Origin: Thozetella sp. PMI_491
Taxonomy: Eukaryota; Ascomycota; Sordariomycetes; Chaetosphaeriales; Chaetosphaeriaceae
NCBI GenBank assembly: GCA_021432635.1
Contig: MU270017.1
Span: 186,001 to 250,000, forward strand
DNA length: 64,000 nucleotides
Direction: 5' to 3'
Positions 10,860 through 21,637 of this stretch are shown piece after piece. The notes beneath the pieces are model-generated. The model was not told the DNA's origin, made no database searches, and worked only from the letters and a program-made list of their open reading frames with translations. The stretch's first letter is position 1, and each line of letters begins with the position of its first letter. The translations under genes and the position numbers were made by a program.

Positions 10860-12675
10860 ATGTTCCCGGGAGACCGGCCGAGCGCCCGGCCCAAACCTTC
10901 TCGAGCGCCAGTCGATCGCAACCCATCAACGATTCGCCTGCGCTATCTACCGTCCCTAGAGAACCCGAACGAAATATTTCGAATACCAGAGGAAGCGGAA
11001 GCTACACAAACAAGTAGACCCCGTGCGAGTACAGATCCTGGCACGTTGCCCTCGATTCCACCGCCTGCAGAGACTGGTACCATCGAGCAGCGCCTAGGCT
11101 TAACGGCCTCTGGCCCACAGGCACCTCCCGAAGTCGAGGTGGGCCAAGATGGACGCCCGACCCACCAGGGCCGTGGCAGGGCCCGTTCGCTCCTTGGTGG
11201 CTTGGGCATCCGCCGTCGCGTCCCCGGCGATCAGGTAGACCGAGCGGAGGGGGATGAGCAGTACTACAGCCCAAAGTTTGTGGATATACTTGATTGCTTT
11301 GGTAAGGCCACTTTGACTGCTTGGCTTTGCCATACCTCAACTCCTAGACGCCATCCGCTAACGTCGGCGACGAGTAGATCCGGAAGTCTCCACGCTGTCG
11401 TCCATCACCAATGTGCAGAATTCGCTCTTCGTTCCCTCCTTGGGTCGATATGTCAACAGGCAGCCCACATTCGACTTGGGGCCTATCTCATATCCGACGG
11501 TGAATCCCGAGGTTAGGCAAGAATCGAGGCGCAGAGCCCCTGGGATAGAAGAGGAGCGGGAGAAGCGGAGGAAGACCGACGAAACTCACCCCGGTATCCC
11601 TCACCGTCCAGGGAGTCTGCTATACGACGTAGGAGAGCGGTACGCAGTCCTCCCCGATGGTGTTTCGCTGGAGGGTTGGAGCGAGGAGGAGGTAGCCCAG
11701 CTCAACGACCGCGTGCGGCACATGCTGCACTCTAGGCGGTCTCGCATGAAGCGCAGCCTCAAGGCATTTCGCCAGTACGTTAAGAAGCCGATGGGATTTT
11801 TGGTCACGTTGTACGCCACCCTCATCACCCTCTTCGGCCTGGCGTGGGTGTTGTTCCTGATCGGGTGGATCTACGTCGGCGAGAGGCAGCTCTACGCCAT
11901 CAACGTCATCGACTACATCCTCGTCGCCCTGTTTGCCATTGTGGGCGACGGTCTCGCGCCGTTTCGCGCCATCGACACATACCACATGATCTGGATCGTC
12001 CATTACCACCGCCTCACGTGGAAGCTACGCAAGAGCATCGACTTGCCCAAGCTCGAGAACAGGAACGACCTTCCCACCGAGTTTCCCGTGATCGAAGGGG
12101 CCGGAGATTATCGTAACTTGGACGTGGAGCTGGGACTCCGGCCCCGGGGCCAGGGATCGGACGAGGTGGACCTAGGCGAGCATCGGGCAGACGACGAGCG
12201 TGTGATCTTGACGCCCAAGCAGCAGGCGAAGCTTGTGCACCACCAGACCAAGTTTGCCAAGTCGCACACCTTCTACAAGCCGCATGAGACCCAGGCCCAC
12301 CATGCCTTCCCGCTCAATTTTCTCATCGCCATTGTCCTCCTGCTTGATCTGCACAGCTGCCTGCAAATCTCACTCGGCGCCTGCACGTGGGGTATCGATC
12401 CCGCCGTGAGGCCGATGGCGCTGACAGCCACCATTCTCTCCTGCTCCATCACCGCCAACTGCACGGCCGGTATACTCATCAGCATCGGTGACCACCGCAC
12501 CCGCAAGAAGGAGGTCATCGATTGGCTATCCCGACAGGAGCTTACCGAAGCTGCTATGAAGAAGATGAAGAAGCAGCGGGAGGCTGCGGCTGAGAGCTCT
12601 GGCGCACCTGAAGTTAGCACTACGAATGGTGCGAATCTTGTGCAAGGAAAGAGTAGGGGCTATGTCCAGGAATAG
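10860..12675 (+). CDS. DUF2985-type integral membrane protein
   Basis: Two exons, 10860-11301 and 11378-12675, give 579 aa. The first in-frame ATG is 10860; the open frame upstream of it has no ATG. The N-terminal 150 residues are Pro/Arg-rich and probably disordered. The splice restores the conserved run LDCFDPEVSTLSSITNVQNS, characteristic of this fungal family. Membrane segments follow around the VTLYATLITLFGLAWVLFL region, the INVIDYILVALFAIVGDGL region, and two more near the C-terminus (LNFLIAIVLLLDLHSCLQI and TATILSCSITANC). The tail is charged (EAAMKKMKKQRE). The family has no established function. Confidence 0.85.
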
Positions 12676-13074
12676 AGAAGGTCAACGAATAATGAGCTTC
12701 TATCTATAGATACCCATGTCACAAGTAGATAATATTTAGACAGATATACTCGTGCTGGCTGCATTCGCTGATAACACTCCCAATAGAGTAATTTGCTATA
12801 TTATGTTGGGTCGATTTCTATCTCAGTGACTTCTACTATACCGTCCCAATACCGTACCCGATTCACAGTAGAGTTGTTAGCTGGGCTTAATAGTTGGTTG
12901 TCAATAACTATTGCTAAAGCTTTCATGATATTTGGCCACTTTTCACTCCCCATACTTTAACCCTCAAATCAGCTGCAAAAGTCCCGATCCAACCATTTAA
13001 ACTACAACGGTGGCGTACTAGAGTGAGAATGGCGCCCAGAAACCATGAACTCCTTCCATCCAGAATATTGCAAA
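12676..13074. other. convergent 3' flanks
   Basis: About 400 bp, fairly AT-rich, between the stops of the DUF2985-type gene and the dioxygenase gene. It should contain the two polyadenylation regions. No gene or repeat seen. Confidence 0.55.
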
Positions 13075-14221
13075 CTACATCTCCGATACACCCTTGGAGC
13101 CAAAGTCCTTGGGGACCTCCGGCCCCCAAATAGAAAATGGCCCGACTACCTCTCGCGTCGTAGGCGTGTCTTTGTTGACGACATCGCCGTCCGCGTAGTG
13201 CTCAATTTTGAAACCACTCGGATCGGCCCAGTAGTCAAAGATCTGGCTACCCAATACGTGGCGTCCGACGCCCCAGACGCTCTTCCAGCCCTTCTCGGCG
13301 AGCCAGTTGTGGCCGATGAGTTGCGTGTCAAAGTCGGCAACTTCGTAAGATGTGTGGTGGACAAACGTCTTTTTGACGTCCGGCTCGGCTCTCTGCATGA
13401 AGAAGCAGTGGTGGTCAGAGTACCCCTCGCCGAGGTCGAGGTGCATGAACACGAGCACATCCATGTTGGAGAAGTCCCAGTGGAACAGGGTGTTTGAGGG
13501 GACGAAATTGAAGTTGGTGGTGTACCATGCGAACTCGTTGTCGAAGTCGGGGCACACGTAACCAAAGTGTCCCAGCTTGTGTACCAATGCTGGGCCGGGG
13601 TGGTAGCGCTGAAACTTTCCTGCAATTGGAGTCAGAATGTGGGAGTTCCGATGAAAACAAGCTGGGGTGCGAACCTTGTCGGGGCTTGCTAAATGGCAGG
13701 TTGAATCCGTACTGCTCGTCATGGGTCGCGGTGGGTTCCTGCGACGCCACTTCCCTCTCTTCCTGGCCAAACACAATGTGGAAGCGGGTATCATCCACGC
13801 GATTGAAGGTGACCATCTGGCCGCCTCCTGGGGCATCGCTAAGGGAGACAGCGTTTGCACCCTCAAGCTTGGCGGCTTTGTCAAACTCCTCCTGCGAAGC
13901 GGCTACGAATGCCGCGCCACGGAACCGCGGCTTGCCATCCTTGCTCTTGGATGCTACGTAGACGTACGGGTCTCTACCGTAACCTCGGAAGTAGATCTTG
14001 CCGTCTTTTCTGTCCGCCTCGACGAAACCAAAATCCTTGGCGAATGCGCAGAACTTGTTCAGGTCCGGGTGCTCAAAGTAGACGTGCGAAATCCGAGCCA
14101 ACTGGACCTTGGACGGGTTGTTGGTGACCTGGGGAACGCGCATGTCGGGCATGATGGCGTCGCGAATAAATCTCGGTAGCTTTGTGAGAATCGTGAAGAA
14201 GATCTTGAAGATCAGTGACAT
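13075..14221 (-). CDS. extradiol ring-cleavage dioxygenase (catechol 2,3-dioxygenase-like, VOC fold)
   Basis: Two exons on the minus strand, 14221-13675 and 13619-13075, give 363 aa. The protein has the two-module vicinal-oxygen-chelate layout of type I extradiol dioxygenases. The C-terminal module carries the expected iron ligands: His200 (LGHFGYVCPD), His271 (VHHTSYEV) and Glu322 (KIEHYADGD). It also has HLDLGEGYSDHH and WADPSGFKIEHY, typical of the active-site strands. A hydrophobic, basic N-terminal 25 residues is unusual for a cytosolic enzyme and might be a targeting or membrane-associated segment. It is divergent from the FAD hydroxylase gene, whose product would supply the catechol. 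Reaction: meta cleavage of a catechol-type ring. The exact substrate is not known. Confidence 0.88.
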
Positions 14222-14949
14222 ATTCACTTTACACTATACAGCCGGGAGGGGCGGCGGTGTCGCAGTTTGTGATGGAGAGAATAACTACTAAGAAAGTCAG
14301 ATAGAGGCTCCAATCGTCCATTTATCCCCCACGTCTTCTCGCGTCTCACGAAAAGTGCCGTGTCGGCTAGGCCGGTCTCACCTGCACTGTCACTATGTTC
14401 CTTTCGGAAGAACCTGGGGCGTCGTCGGAGGATCTACCGACAAACACCAATCGCGGTGGGACCAGGACCTGTCCGGAGAGTTAAAAGGCGGGGCAAAAAT
14501 GGCAACAAAATGGGATCTGGCATAGGCCCCGCATGGGGTGAAGCTCACTGTATTGACTTCGTTGGTTGGTGCGTCGCACGCCTGGCTGGATGTAGCTAGC
14601 CCGCTCAGTCCCTCCAAATAGAGCAGTCTGGCAGTCACTGTTTTCTTTTCTTGGGGCGGGAAAGATCCTCCGCGGAGGCTCTTGCTAGTGCGCCGGAAGA
14701 TCCCCCTGTACTGAAATAAATGCCCTGGTACAGAACATCTGCTGGATTCGGTGGGCAACTATTCTAACACGCCGAGACAGTTTTCCCAACAGCAAATAGG
14801 GACTCAGGGAATGAATCAAACTCGGAAGCCACATGTCTCCGTAAAGAGGCTGTCCCGAGAAGCATTAGTATATATTTCATAATTATAGCGCCTGACAGGC
14901 AGGGCAGCGATCTTTAGCTCCTCAAGACCTTTGCACATCTCCTCCTACA
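14222..14949. promoter_or_regulatory. divergent promoter of the dioxygenase and FAD hydroxylase genes
   Basis: This 728-bp region separates two catabolic genes transcribed away from each other. It contains the word TCGGAGGATCTACCG at 14425-14439, which recurs exactly in the other divergent promoter of the cluster (18982-18996). A second, reversed CGGAGGATC sits at 14664-14672 inside a 12-bp palindrome CCTCCGCGGAGG (14667-14678). CGG half-sites are what Zn2Cys6 regulators bind, so these are candidate operators for the cluster regulator. Confidence 0.6.
14425..14439 (+). promoter_or_regulatory. candidate operator TCGGAGGATCTACCG, copy 1
   Basis: 15-bp word in the dioxygenase/hydroxylase promoter, repeated exactly at 18982-18996. 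CGG and CCG ends eight bases apart form an everted or inverted Zn2Cys6-type site. Confidence 0.5.
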
Positions 14950-16967
14950 ATGAATGAGACTCAGGTTATCATCGTGGGAGCCGGGCCATCTGGCCTTGTT
15001 CTGGGCCTTGCCTTGGCACAATTCCGAGTCCACGTACGAGCAAGTTTTCTCACTTTCTAAAACCTATTCGCTAATCTGCGACACAGTCTGTTGTCTTGGA
15101 GAAGGATCTAGAGGTCACAGCGGACCCCCGGGGTGTGTACCTTACTGGGGATGCCATAAGAATCCTTCATAGCTTAGGCCTTGGCTCTGAGCTCCCCAAC
15201 ATAGGACACGGTATGGACTCATTTGCTTCCCCAGCCCGAGATATCCTAAACCGACCTCTAACGATCGACAGAGGCGAAGGAAGTCAATTTCCATCAGACT
15301 TCGTTCAGCTCGAAACCATTCCATATTCTACGTCTTGGAGCCTCAAACTCCATGCAGCAAGCAGTCCCAGAGGGGATGCTACAGAGTCAACCCAAGCTAG
15401 GTTTGTCTCCCGTATCCGAAGAAATCTTGAAGAGGAACCTTCTGACAGGGTACCAGAGTATGCCCTGAGGCGCGAGATAGAGCGTAGTGAATATTGCACG
15501 CTTCGCACAGGATGCAGAGTGTTGAGCCAATCTGGTGAGGACCCGCCGAGTATCGAGTTCCTCGACGAAGCGGGTGCGCGCAACCAGCTCAAGGGGCACT
15601 GGCTTATCGGTGCTGATGGCAAGGTGGGAGTTGTCCGGAAGCACTTTCTTGAGCCTACCGCAGGCATCAAGCAGGAAATAGGTCGCTATGAGTACGACGG
15701 AACTTGGGTGGCCGCCAACCTGAAGATATCCCTGCCGACACCCGAGACCCACCCGCAGTTCCCGCTCTGGAGCCTTGGGTTCTCCCCAGAAGACGTGTAC
15801 GACCTTTTCTGGCCAAAGGGATGGCACTTCTGCTGCCCTCCTGGCAAGCCCACAGCGACTGGAAGATTCGGACCGATAGAAGAAAGGCTCTGGCGCCATG
15901 AGTTCCGGCAAGACAATTGGAACGACGAGATGGATGCCGAGGCGCTGTTGTGGGAGCACATCACGCCCATGATTACCTTGGATCACGGAAACGGCCGCCG
16001 GTTTCCCGGCCCGGTGCAGTTCCCAGTAGACTGCGTCCAGGTTCTACGCTGTCGGCCGTTCAACTTCACACACAAGGTGGTGAACAGGTGGTTCCACAAG
16101 CGGACGGTTCTCATCGGGGATGCCGCCCACGTCTTCCCGCCGTTCGCTGGCCAGGGCATCGCGAGCGGCGTCCGCGATGCCCACCAGCTCGCCTGGCGAC
16201 TCGCATTGCTTCTACAGAGCGACGGTTCGAAAGAGGCACAGTCGGCGTTGTCCGACAACATTCTCACCGCATGGGCGCTCGAGCGGCGCAAGAGCGTGGA
16301 CGATGCAGCGCACTTTTCCAAGCTGAACGGGTGGATGTGCAACGACTACCCGCCGTTTTGGTTCCGCCTGATCCTGTGGGTGCAGACCATTGTGGACTCG
16401 ATTCCCTTCTTACCCAATTTCCCCGATGGCCAAGGACTCAAAGAATGGGAGGGCTTCACTCCCGTGCAGGGCGGCTTCTTCCTTCCCGAACATCACGGCG
16501 GCGCCCGTATGGCTCAGATTCACGTCCAGTCTCCATTTATCAATACCCCCATTTTGTCAGATCGTCTGCTTAAAAGGCCAACCGGCATTTTTGCGCTCCT
16601 TGTCCTTGGCCCCCCCGGCGAATATGCTAAACTGTACGAAGATGCCAGAGTCGCCGTGGCAGCTGCCTCTATCAGCCCAGACGTAATGTCGGAGAAATCC
16701 ATCTTCGGCTATATACCATCCAACGGAAAGCGAGCCGATAATTACTCTCAGAACGGTATCGAAGCTTTCACCGCCGCTGGGGCCTTGGAGCTACAGGCTG
16801 GGCATGTTCCAAGCGCCTATGTCGATCGTCTCGGGTCGGAGACGAGATTCGCTATCGTTCGGCCTGACTTCTTTGTGTTTGCTTGTGCGAAGGACAAGAT
16901 TAATTTGGCCAAGTGCTTGGGTTTGCTTCAGGAGTACCTCAAGACTGGGGTGCGGCCAGGATACTGA
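14950..16967 (+). CDS. FAD-dependent aromatic hydroxylase (phenol 2-monooxygenase/MhpA-like)
   Basis: Exons 14950-15033 and 15087-16967 give 654 aa, the size of fungal phenol-hydroxylase-like class A flavoprotein monooxygenases. The Rossmann GAGPSGLVLGLALA motif lies within the first exon, the DG motif is WLIGADGKVGVVR, and the GD motif is VLIGDAAHVFPPFAGQG. The last 170 residues resemble the thioredoxin-like C-terminal domain of phenol hydroxylase. It would hydroxylate a phenolic ring with NAD(P)H and oxygen, giving the catechol cleaved by the neighbouring extradiol dioxygenase. No signal peptide; cytosolic or peroxisomal location is undetermined. Relatives act on phenols, 3-(3-hydroxyphenyl)propionate or resorcinol. 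Confidence 0.9.
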
Positions 16968-17622
16968 AAGGTATTTCGAGATAGTTTGGGGCTGGATTTA
17001 CGATCTTGGGTTATTTGACTGGGCAGACGGAGTATAGTTTCTTGTAATAGACATGATTAATGTTGGGCGATATATCGTAGCTATAGACAACAGGGATATC
17101 TGTGCGAGCTTACTAGAACGACAGCAAGCTAAATCGGGTATGTGGATATTCATGCAAGGCTACGTATAGGCAATGTTTAATGGAGAATCTAGAATAAGCA
17201 ATTTGGTATACCTATGCAAAACATGGATCCATCGGTAGGTAGGAAGCCTGCAAGTGTTGGCGTAATCGCCCCGAATCTACCAGCCCAAACGTTTAGTCCC
17301 TGCCGACTAAAATTGACTGTTATCTCTTACCAGAAGAGGAACTTTTCTTGCTAGACATTTGACGACGAATAAGCTTAATAACGCTATCCTACTTGGTCTA
17401 TACCTGCTAGTCACACCCCAACGAAGTTCCAAGAGTGCCTAGGTCCAAGAGTTCACAGTACATAAGTTGACGCCTCTCTAAGTTACCTGTTGTATACCAG
17501 TCACCACCACCGAGTCGCTATTTGAATCACAATCCATTGTATGTAGAGGATCACATGAGTAAAGAGTGTAACCCTTCCGATCGCTGTCAGCAGCCAGCTC
17601 GGAATTGACTGGCCACGAATGC
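16968..17622. other. convergent intergenic region
   Basis: 655 bp between the stops of the hydroxylase and the FAH-family gene. It is fairly AT-rich and has no convincing exon on either strand. No repeat or RNA gene was recognised. Confidence 0.5.
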
Positions 17623-18763
17623 TTACTGAAAGGTGATCTTGTTTTTGAGAGTTCCAACCTTGGCCATCTCGACCTCCACCACATCTCCGTTTTGAAGGAA
17701 TGTTCTGGGCTTCAAAAACACACCCACACCCTCAGGAGTTCCCGTCATCACAGCAGTGCCAGCCGGGATTGTGGTGCCTTTCAGGATTGTCAGCGCAGTG
17801 CTTTTTTCGACCGACAGTGGTAAATGTCCTCTCACCTTGGCTCATGTGGCTAAGCACCTTCTTCGGCGAGAAGATCATGTCTTCGCTAAACTTGGCCGTC
17901 TGGCGCGCCTGGCCGTTCACCTTGGTGACGAAACTAAACGAGGAACCGTCCCCGAATAGCTCTGGGCTGATCAATGTCGGGCCGATCGGCGCAAACTTAT
18001 CGAAAGCCTTGGCATAAAAGAACTGACCGCCCGATTTTTCAGGCATCTGGAAGAGGCGGCAGGACAAGTCATTTCCGACCGTGTAGCCCAAGATGTGATC
18101 TCCAGCGTTCTCTGGGGACACGTCACGACAGTCTTTGGAGGTGACAAAGACAAGCTCACCCTACCGGCCCGTGGAAATTATCTATTAGCATTGGATGTTT
18201 CCGTGGAATGGTTCAACGCAAATAGCTCTCTCACCTCGTAATCCAGCAGACTTTTGGCGCAATAGTCGTTCACGGGAATGTCCTCGTCCGGATGCGCGAG
18301 TGATGCTGCAGGTTTCGTCCAGAGTGGAGGGTATTGTGGGACGGAAAGCTACTCGCCCAATCGTCATGTGAGAATTGAGAGGAGTTTGTAGTTTCATGCA
18401 CGGGTGCGCTTACGCTTGCTTCAGTGGCGTGGCTCCGATAATTGAGACCAACACAGTAGATCGGGATGCCGTCTTTAGGGAGTGGCGCGAGCAGCTGCCA
18501 TTCACGAGGCGGAGTTTAGTATATAAATGCCCCATAGAAGATGGCTTTTCCAAATCGCTATACAATCGCGCGGCTCGATAACTTACCTTCTTCACGGTGA
18601 CTATTTCTTGGCCGGCCTTACTGGCTAGGTCGTCGAAGGACTTGTACGCGCCGAGCTTGGTGCCCAGCGCCGGCGGGCCACTGGCGTCAGGCCCAAGGTC
18701 GGCAAAATAGGAGCTGCCGCTCTCTTCGCTTTCAAAGCGAACTAGGTGCGAGAATGGTGCCAT
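17623..18763 (-). CDS. fumarylacetoacetate hydrolase-family enzyme
   Basis: Five exons on the minus strand, 18763-18587, 18494-18414, 18348-18235, 18160-17836 and 17777-17623, give 283 aa. The FAH fold is evident: IYCVGLNYRSHATEAS, then SLLDYEGELVFVTSKDCRDV with the metal-binding DYEGE, then GYTVGNDLSCR, and the end PAGTAVMTGTPEGVGVF. The N-terminal 60 residues form the short cap seen in fungal 2-hydroxyhepta-2,4-diene-1,7-dioate isomerase/hydrolase relatives. In a pathway with extradiol cleavage, this enzyme class hydrolyses or decarboxylates the ring-fission product. It shares a divergent promoter with the regulator at 19204. Confidence 0.88.
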
Positions 18764-19203
18764 CACGGCTGGGGGGCAGTCAGGAAGCAGGTGGTAAACC
18801 GTGGGGCAGCTATTAGGGCGGGACCTGATCTGTAGGGGATCGTAGAATGAGGAATTCCTGGTATGTTATACACCGAACCGGGGTGAAGTCAATGGCCTCA
18901 AATAGCTTCCCCGTTTGCACGGCTTCCCCTAGTTGCCGCAGCCCGAGGTATACATTGACCCCCTTCGGAGGAACCGCCCAATCGGAGGATCTACCGGAGC
19001 ATTCCTCTCCAACACGTTTTCTAGGGGAGTTTTGTCGGACGCATAACCCGGTTCCCTCGCATCAGTCTGACTAACCCTAGTGGGGCGCGGGCACCTACCC
19101 CAGAGAATCCCCCCGCCGGAGCATCTTTTTGCTGGGTCCTCCGACTTTTAGTCCCACATGTGTGCCCTATCTCGGACGCGGAACCACGACGGCACATCCC
19201 AAG
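18764..19203. promoter_or_regulatory. divergent promoter of FAH-family gene and cluster regulator
   Basis: This 440-bp region contains TCGGAGGAACCG (18965-18976), then TCGGAGGATCTACCG (18982-18996), the same 15-mer found in the dioxygenase/hydroxylase promoter. A reversed copy of the core, TCCTCCGA, occurs at 19137-19144. A further reversed GATCCTCCG lies at 19424-19432, inside the second intron of the regulator. The tandem CGG arrangement suggests co-regulation, possibly with autoregulation. Confidence 0.6.
18982..18996 (+). promoter_or_regulatory. candidate operator TCGGAGGATCTACCG, copy 2
   Basis: Exact second copy of the 15-bp word, in the FAH/regulator promoter, six bases after the related TCGGAGGAACCG. 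Confidence 0.5.
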
Positions 19204-21178
19204 ATGCTGCAGCAGCCATCTCGGTCCGGCCCATTCGAGATCCCGGAGGCCCCGTCGAGCTCTATCTCTAGGGTCTGCGACAGTTGCATCCGGTAGATAA
19301 CCCCACAATACCTACCGACGCCCTCGGGCCCGGCCCCTTGACTGCTCCCCGTGCTGACGCCATGGCCATGCAGACAGAAGGTCAAGTGTAGGTCGGCAGT
19401 GTAGCTCTTTGATGACACGTGGAGATCCTCCGAGTTCCATGCAGCTGACTAGTGAAACCATCTGCAGGTGATCAGGTCCGGCCGAGGTGCTCTCGTTGTC
19501 TCGAGCGTGGCCACACTTGTACGTACTCGTCTACGCGTCGCAGACCCGGCCCTGCTCGAGGCTCCCACCGCGGCTCACTCATCTCGGGCCGGGCGACAAG
19601 GCCATCGGGTAAGGATGCTTTTGCCAAGAGCCTGTTCGAGGCCTTGTGCCTCGCTTAGCGACTGCCGTGCTAACCAGTCTCAATTTGCTAGAGATAGGAG
19701 CTCGTCAGAGCCGCGGCACCAGCCGGGAAGGACCAAATCAAGACCAAACAGCTGTTACAAATACGCGCTCTGGCGTGTGGATTGACAGCTTGTCCGATGA
19801 TCCATCTGCGGCTGCTAGCTCCGGGTCGTCCCGAGATGGCAGGGCTCGGAGCGATTATTCCGCAAGCCAGACAGAGATCTTACCCGAGGAGGAGCAGTGT
19901 TTGTATGTCCTCCATAGCACATCAGCCACATGTCTTGATCGCGAATAATTAATCTATTATGTAACGGTTAGGCTACAGAAGTACTTGGAAGTTCTCAATG
20001 ACGCCCTTCCCATCTTCTCTCCGACTAAGTTCTATACCAGCTTCGACGGTTCGGTGGCGAGCAATGAACTAAAGCTATCTCTAGTCTTAGTGACAGCTAA
20101 GCTAACAGGGTTCACGTTTGCCTCTACTGGGTTTAATCTTGACGCTTCCATCGACTTTATACTAAGTTCTGCCTCGCTCGAAGAGAGCATGTTTTCCGAG
20201 TCGCCTTCACTCCACCTATACCGCAAATTCTGCCTTCTAGTGTTCTATGAGTTCCACCAGTTCCCAGGCCCACAAGCTTGGATGTTGATGACAAAACTCA
20301 CACGCTCTGTCTACTGGATAGGTCTAGACCGCCTCGATGATCCTGCTTCTGGTGGGCATTCGTTGAGCCATGGCGACATCGACGAATGGCGTTTGGTATG
20401 GTGGGCCGTATTCCGCTTTGACTCGTATGCGAACATCGCCGTCGGAATGCCTTACATTGTGGATGAGTGCGTCGTCCGAACCGCGCTGTTGAGAGATCGC
20501 GAAGAGGGTGGCATGCAGGAGGGTCAAACTGAGAGGGACAGCCTATTCCTCCCAGCGCAACCCGAACGTCTGTGGGAGCTGCCCTCTCAAACCGCTTCAG
20601 ATTCGTTATACACCTCGTCTTTCAACCTTCACATCCTCAGTACTACTGTCCTGCGGTATATCGCACGGACACTGCGGACGGCCAATTGGAGACGCGGCCA
20701 TCGGGAAACAGCTAGCGTTCCGGATGTCGAGAGGTACCTCGCTACGTTTCGACTATCTCTCCCCGTAAACTTCCTCAACCCAATGCGAAATGCCTTTCTG
20801 AACGAGACAAGCGCCAATCATCATGCTAGGCTAGTCACAATGCTGCACCTGCTTATGGCACGCCTTCTCACATCCCTTGCGCTCTCGATTTCCACGGAAG
20901 GGCACGACTGGACGACGAGATGGCAGCAAGTGTTGGAGACCTGCCAGGACATTGCTTCAGTAGCAGAGCAGTGGAGCAGTACCTTCACGCTCAGCGTCGA
21001 CCCGGCGATATCATTCATCCTGTTCACCGCCCTCATCTTCGTGGACGTGCATAAAAAGTACCACGCAACGCCCGCACAGCTGGTGTCCAGCTTAGAGCAT
21101 TGCGAGACTGTGCTTCTCCTACAGCTTGAACAGTTTGCTAGCACTTGGACGCTCCCTAGGCTGCTTATATGTAAGTAA
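19204..21178 (+). CDS. Zn2Cys6 transcription factor of the aromatic cluster
   Basis: Five exons: 19204-19292, 19374-19387, 19468-19608, 19692-19902 and 19972-21178, giving 553 aa. The zinc cluster is divided among the first three exons, and only with the 14-nt second exon does it read as perfect CX2CX6CX6CX2CX6C (CDSC, IRQKVKC, then RPRCSRC and LERGHTC). A Ser-rich linker is followed by a fungal_trans-like region starting LQKYLEVLNDALPIF. The end is uncertain: the frame stops at 21178, but a GTAAGT there could splice to a coding-like stretch running to 21408. It is flanked by catabolic genes and its promoter carries CGG motifs, so it is the likely pathway regulator (inference). Confidence 0.82.
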
Positions 21179-21637
21179 TGACTAATGCCTCTCCAATGAG
21201 CAAAGTATATTCAGAAGCTAATGGAGCCATCCAAGTATCTAGTAAAAGCTTCAAGGAGTCGTTGGCTGGCCCGCTCGTCGAAGCCCACATCCGTTTCATC
21301 TTATCTCATTTTGAAGCACCGTTGCACCCGAGATGGATAAAGTTTCTCTCTTCTGCGCAAGCCGACCTGGAGGCATTGGATGCCGAGCATCCGGCCCAGA
21401 GAAGTTGATCCTTGGAGCACAATCTTGGAAGCCTTGGAATTCTCCACCAGGCCCTGCTTTGCGTGCTTTTTTTAGGAGCTTAATCTCGTGATAGAAATTT
21501 AATATCCTCTCTGGACTTTTCTTCACGTCTTGGTCTCTCAATCATAAAATGATCTCTGCCGGTGTCCATCATAAGCAAAATTGAGTGTATCGACTTTTGC
21601 GCTCCCTGGTTTCCCGCTCAACTCGAAACTCCTATAG

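Noticed and set aside
13415-13675. Read-through of the first dioxygenase exon into a different C-terminus
   Set aside because: It loses the iron ligands; the spliced form gives the complete His-His-Glu site.
15387-15986. 199-codon open frame antisense to the FAD hydroxylase
   Set aside because: Coding shadow of the hydroxylase exon.
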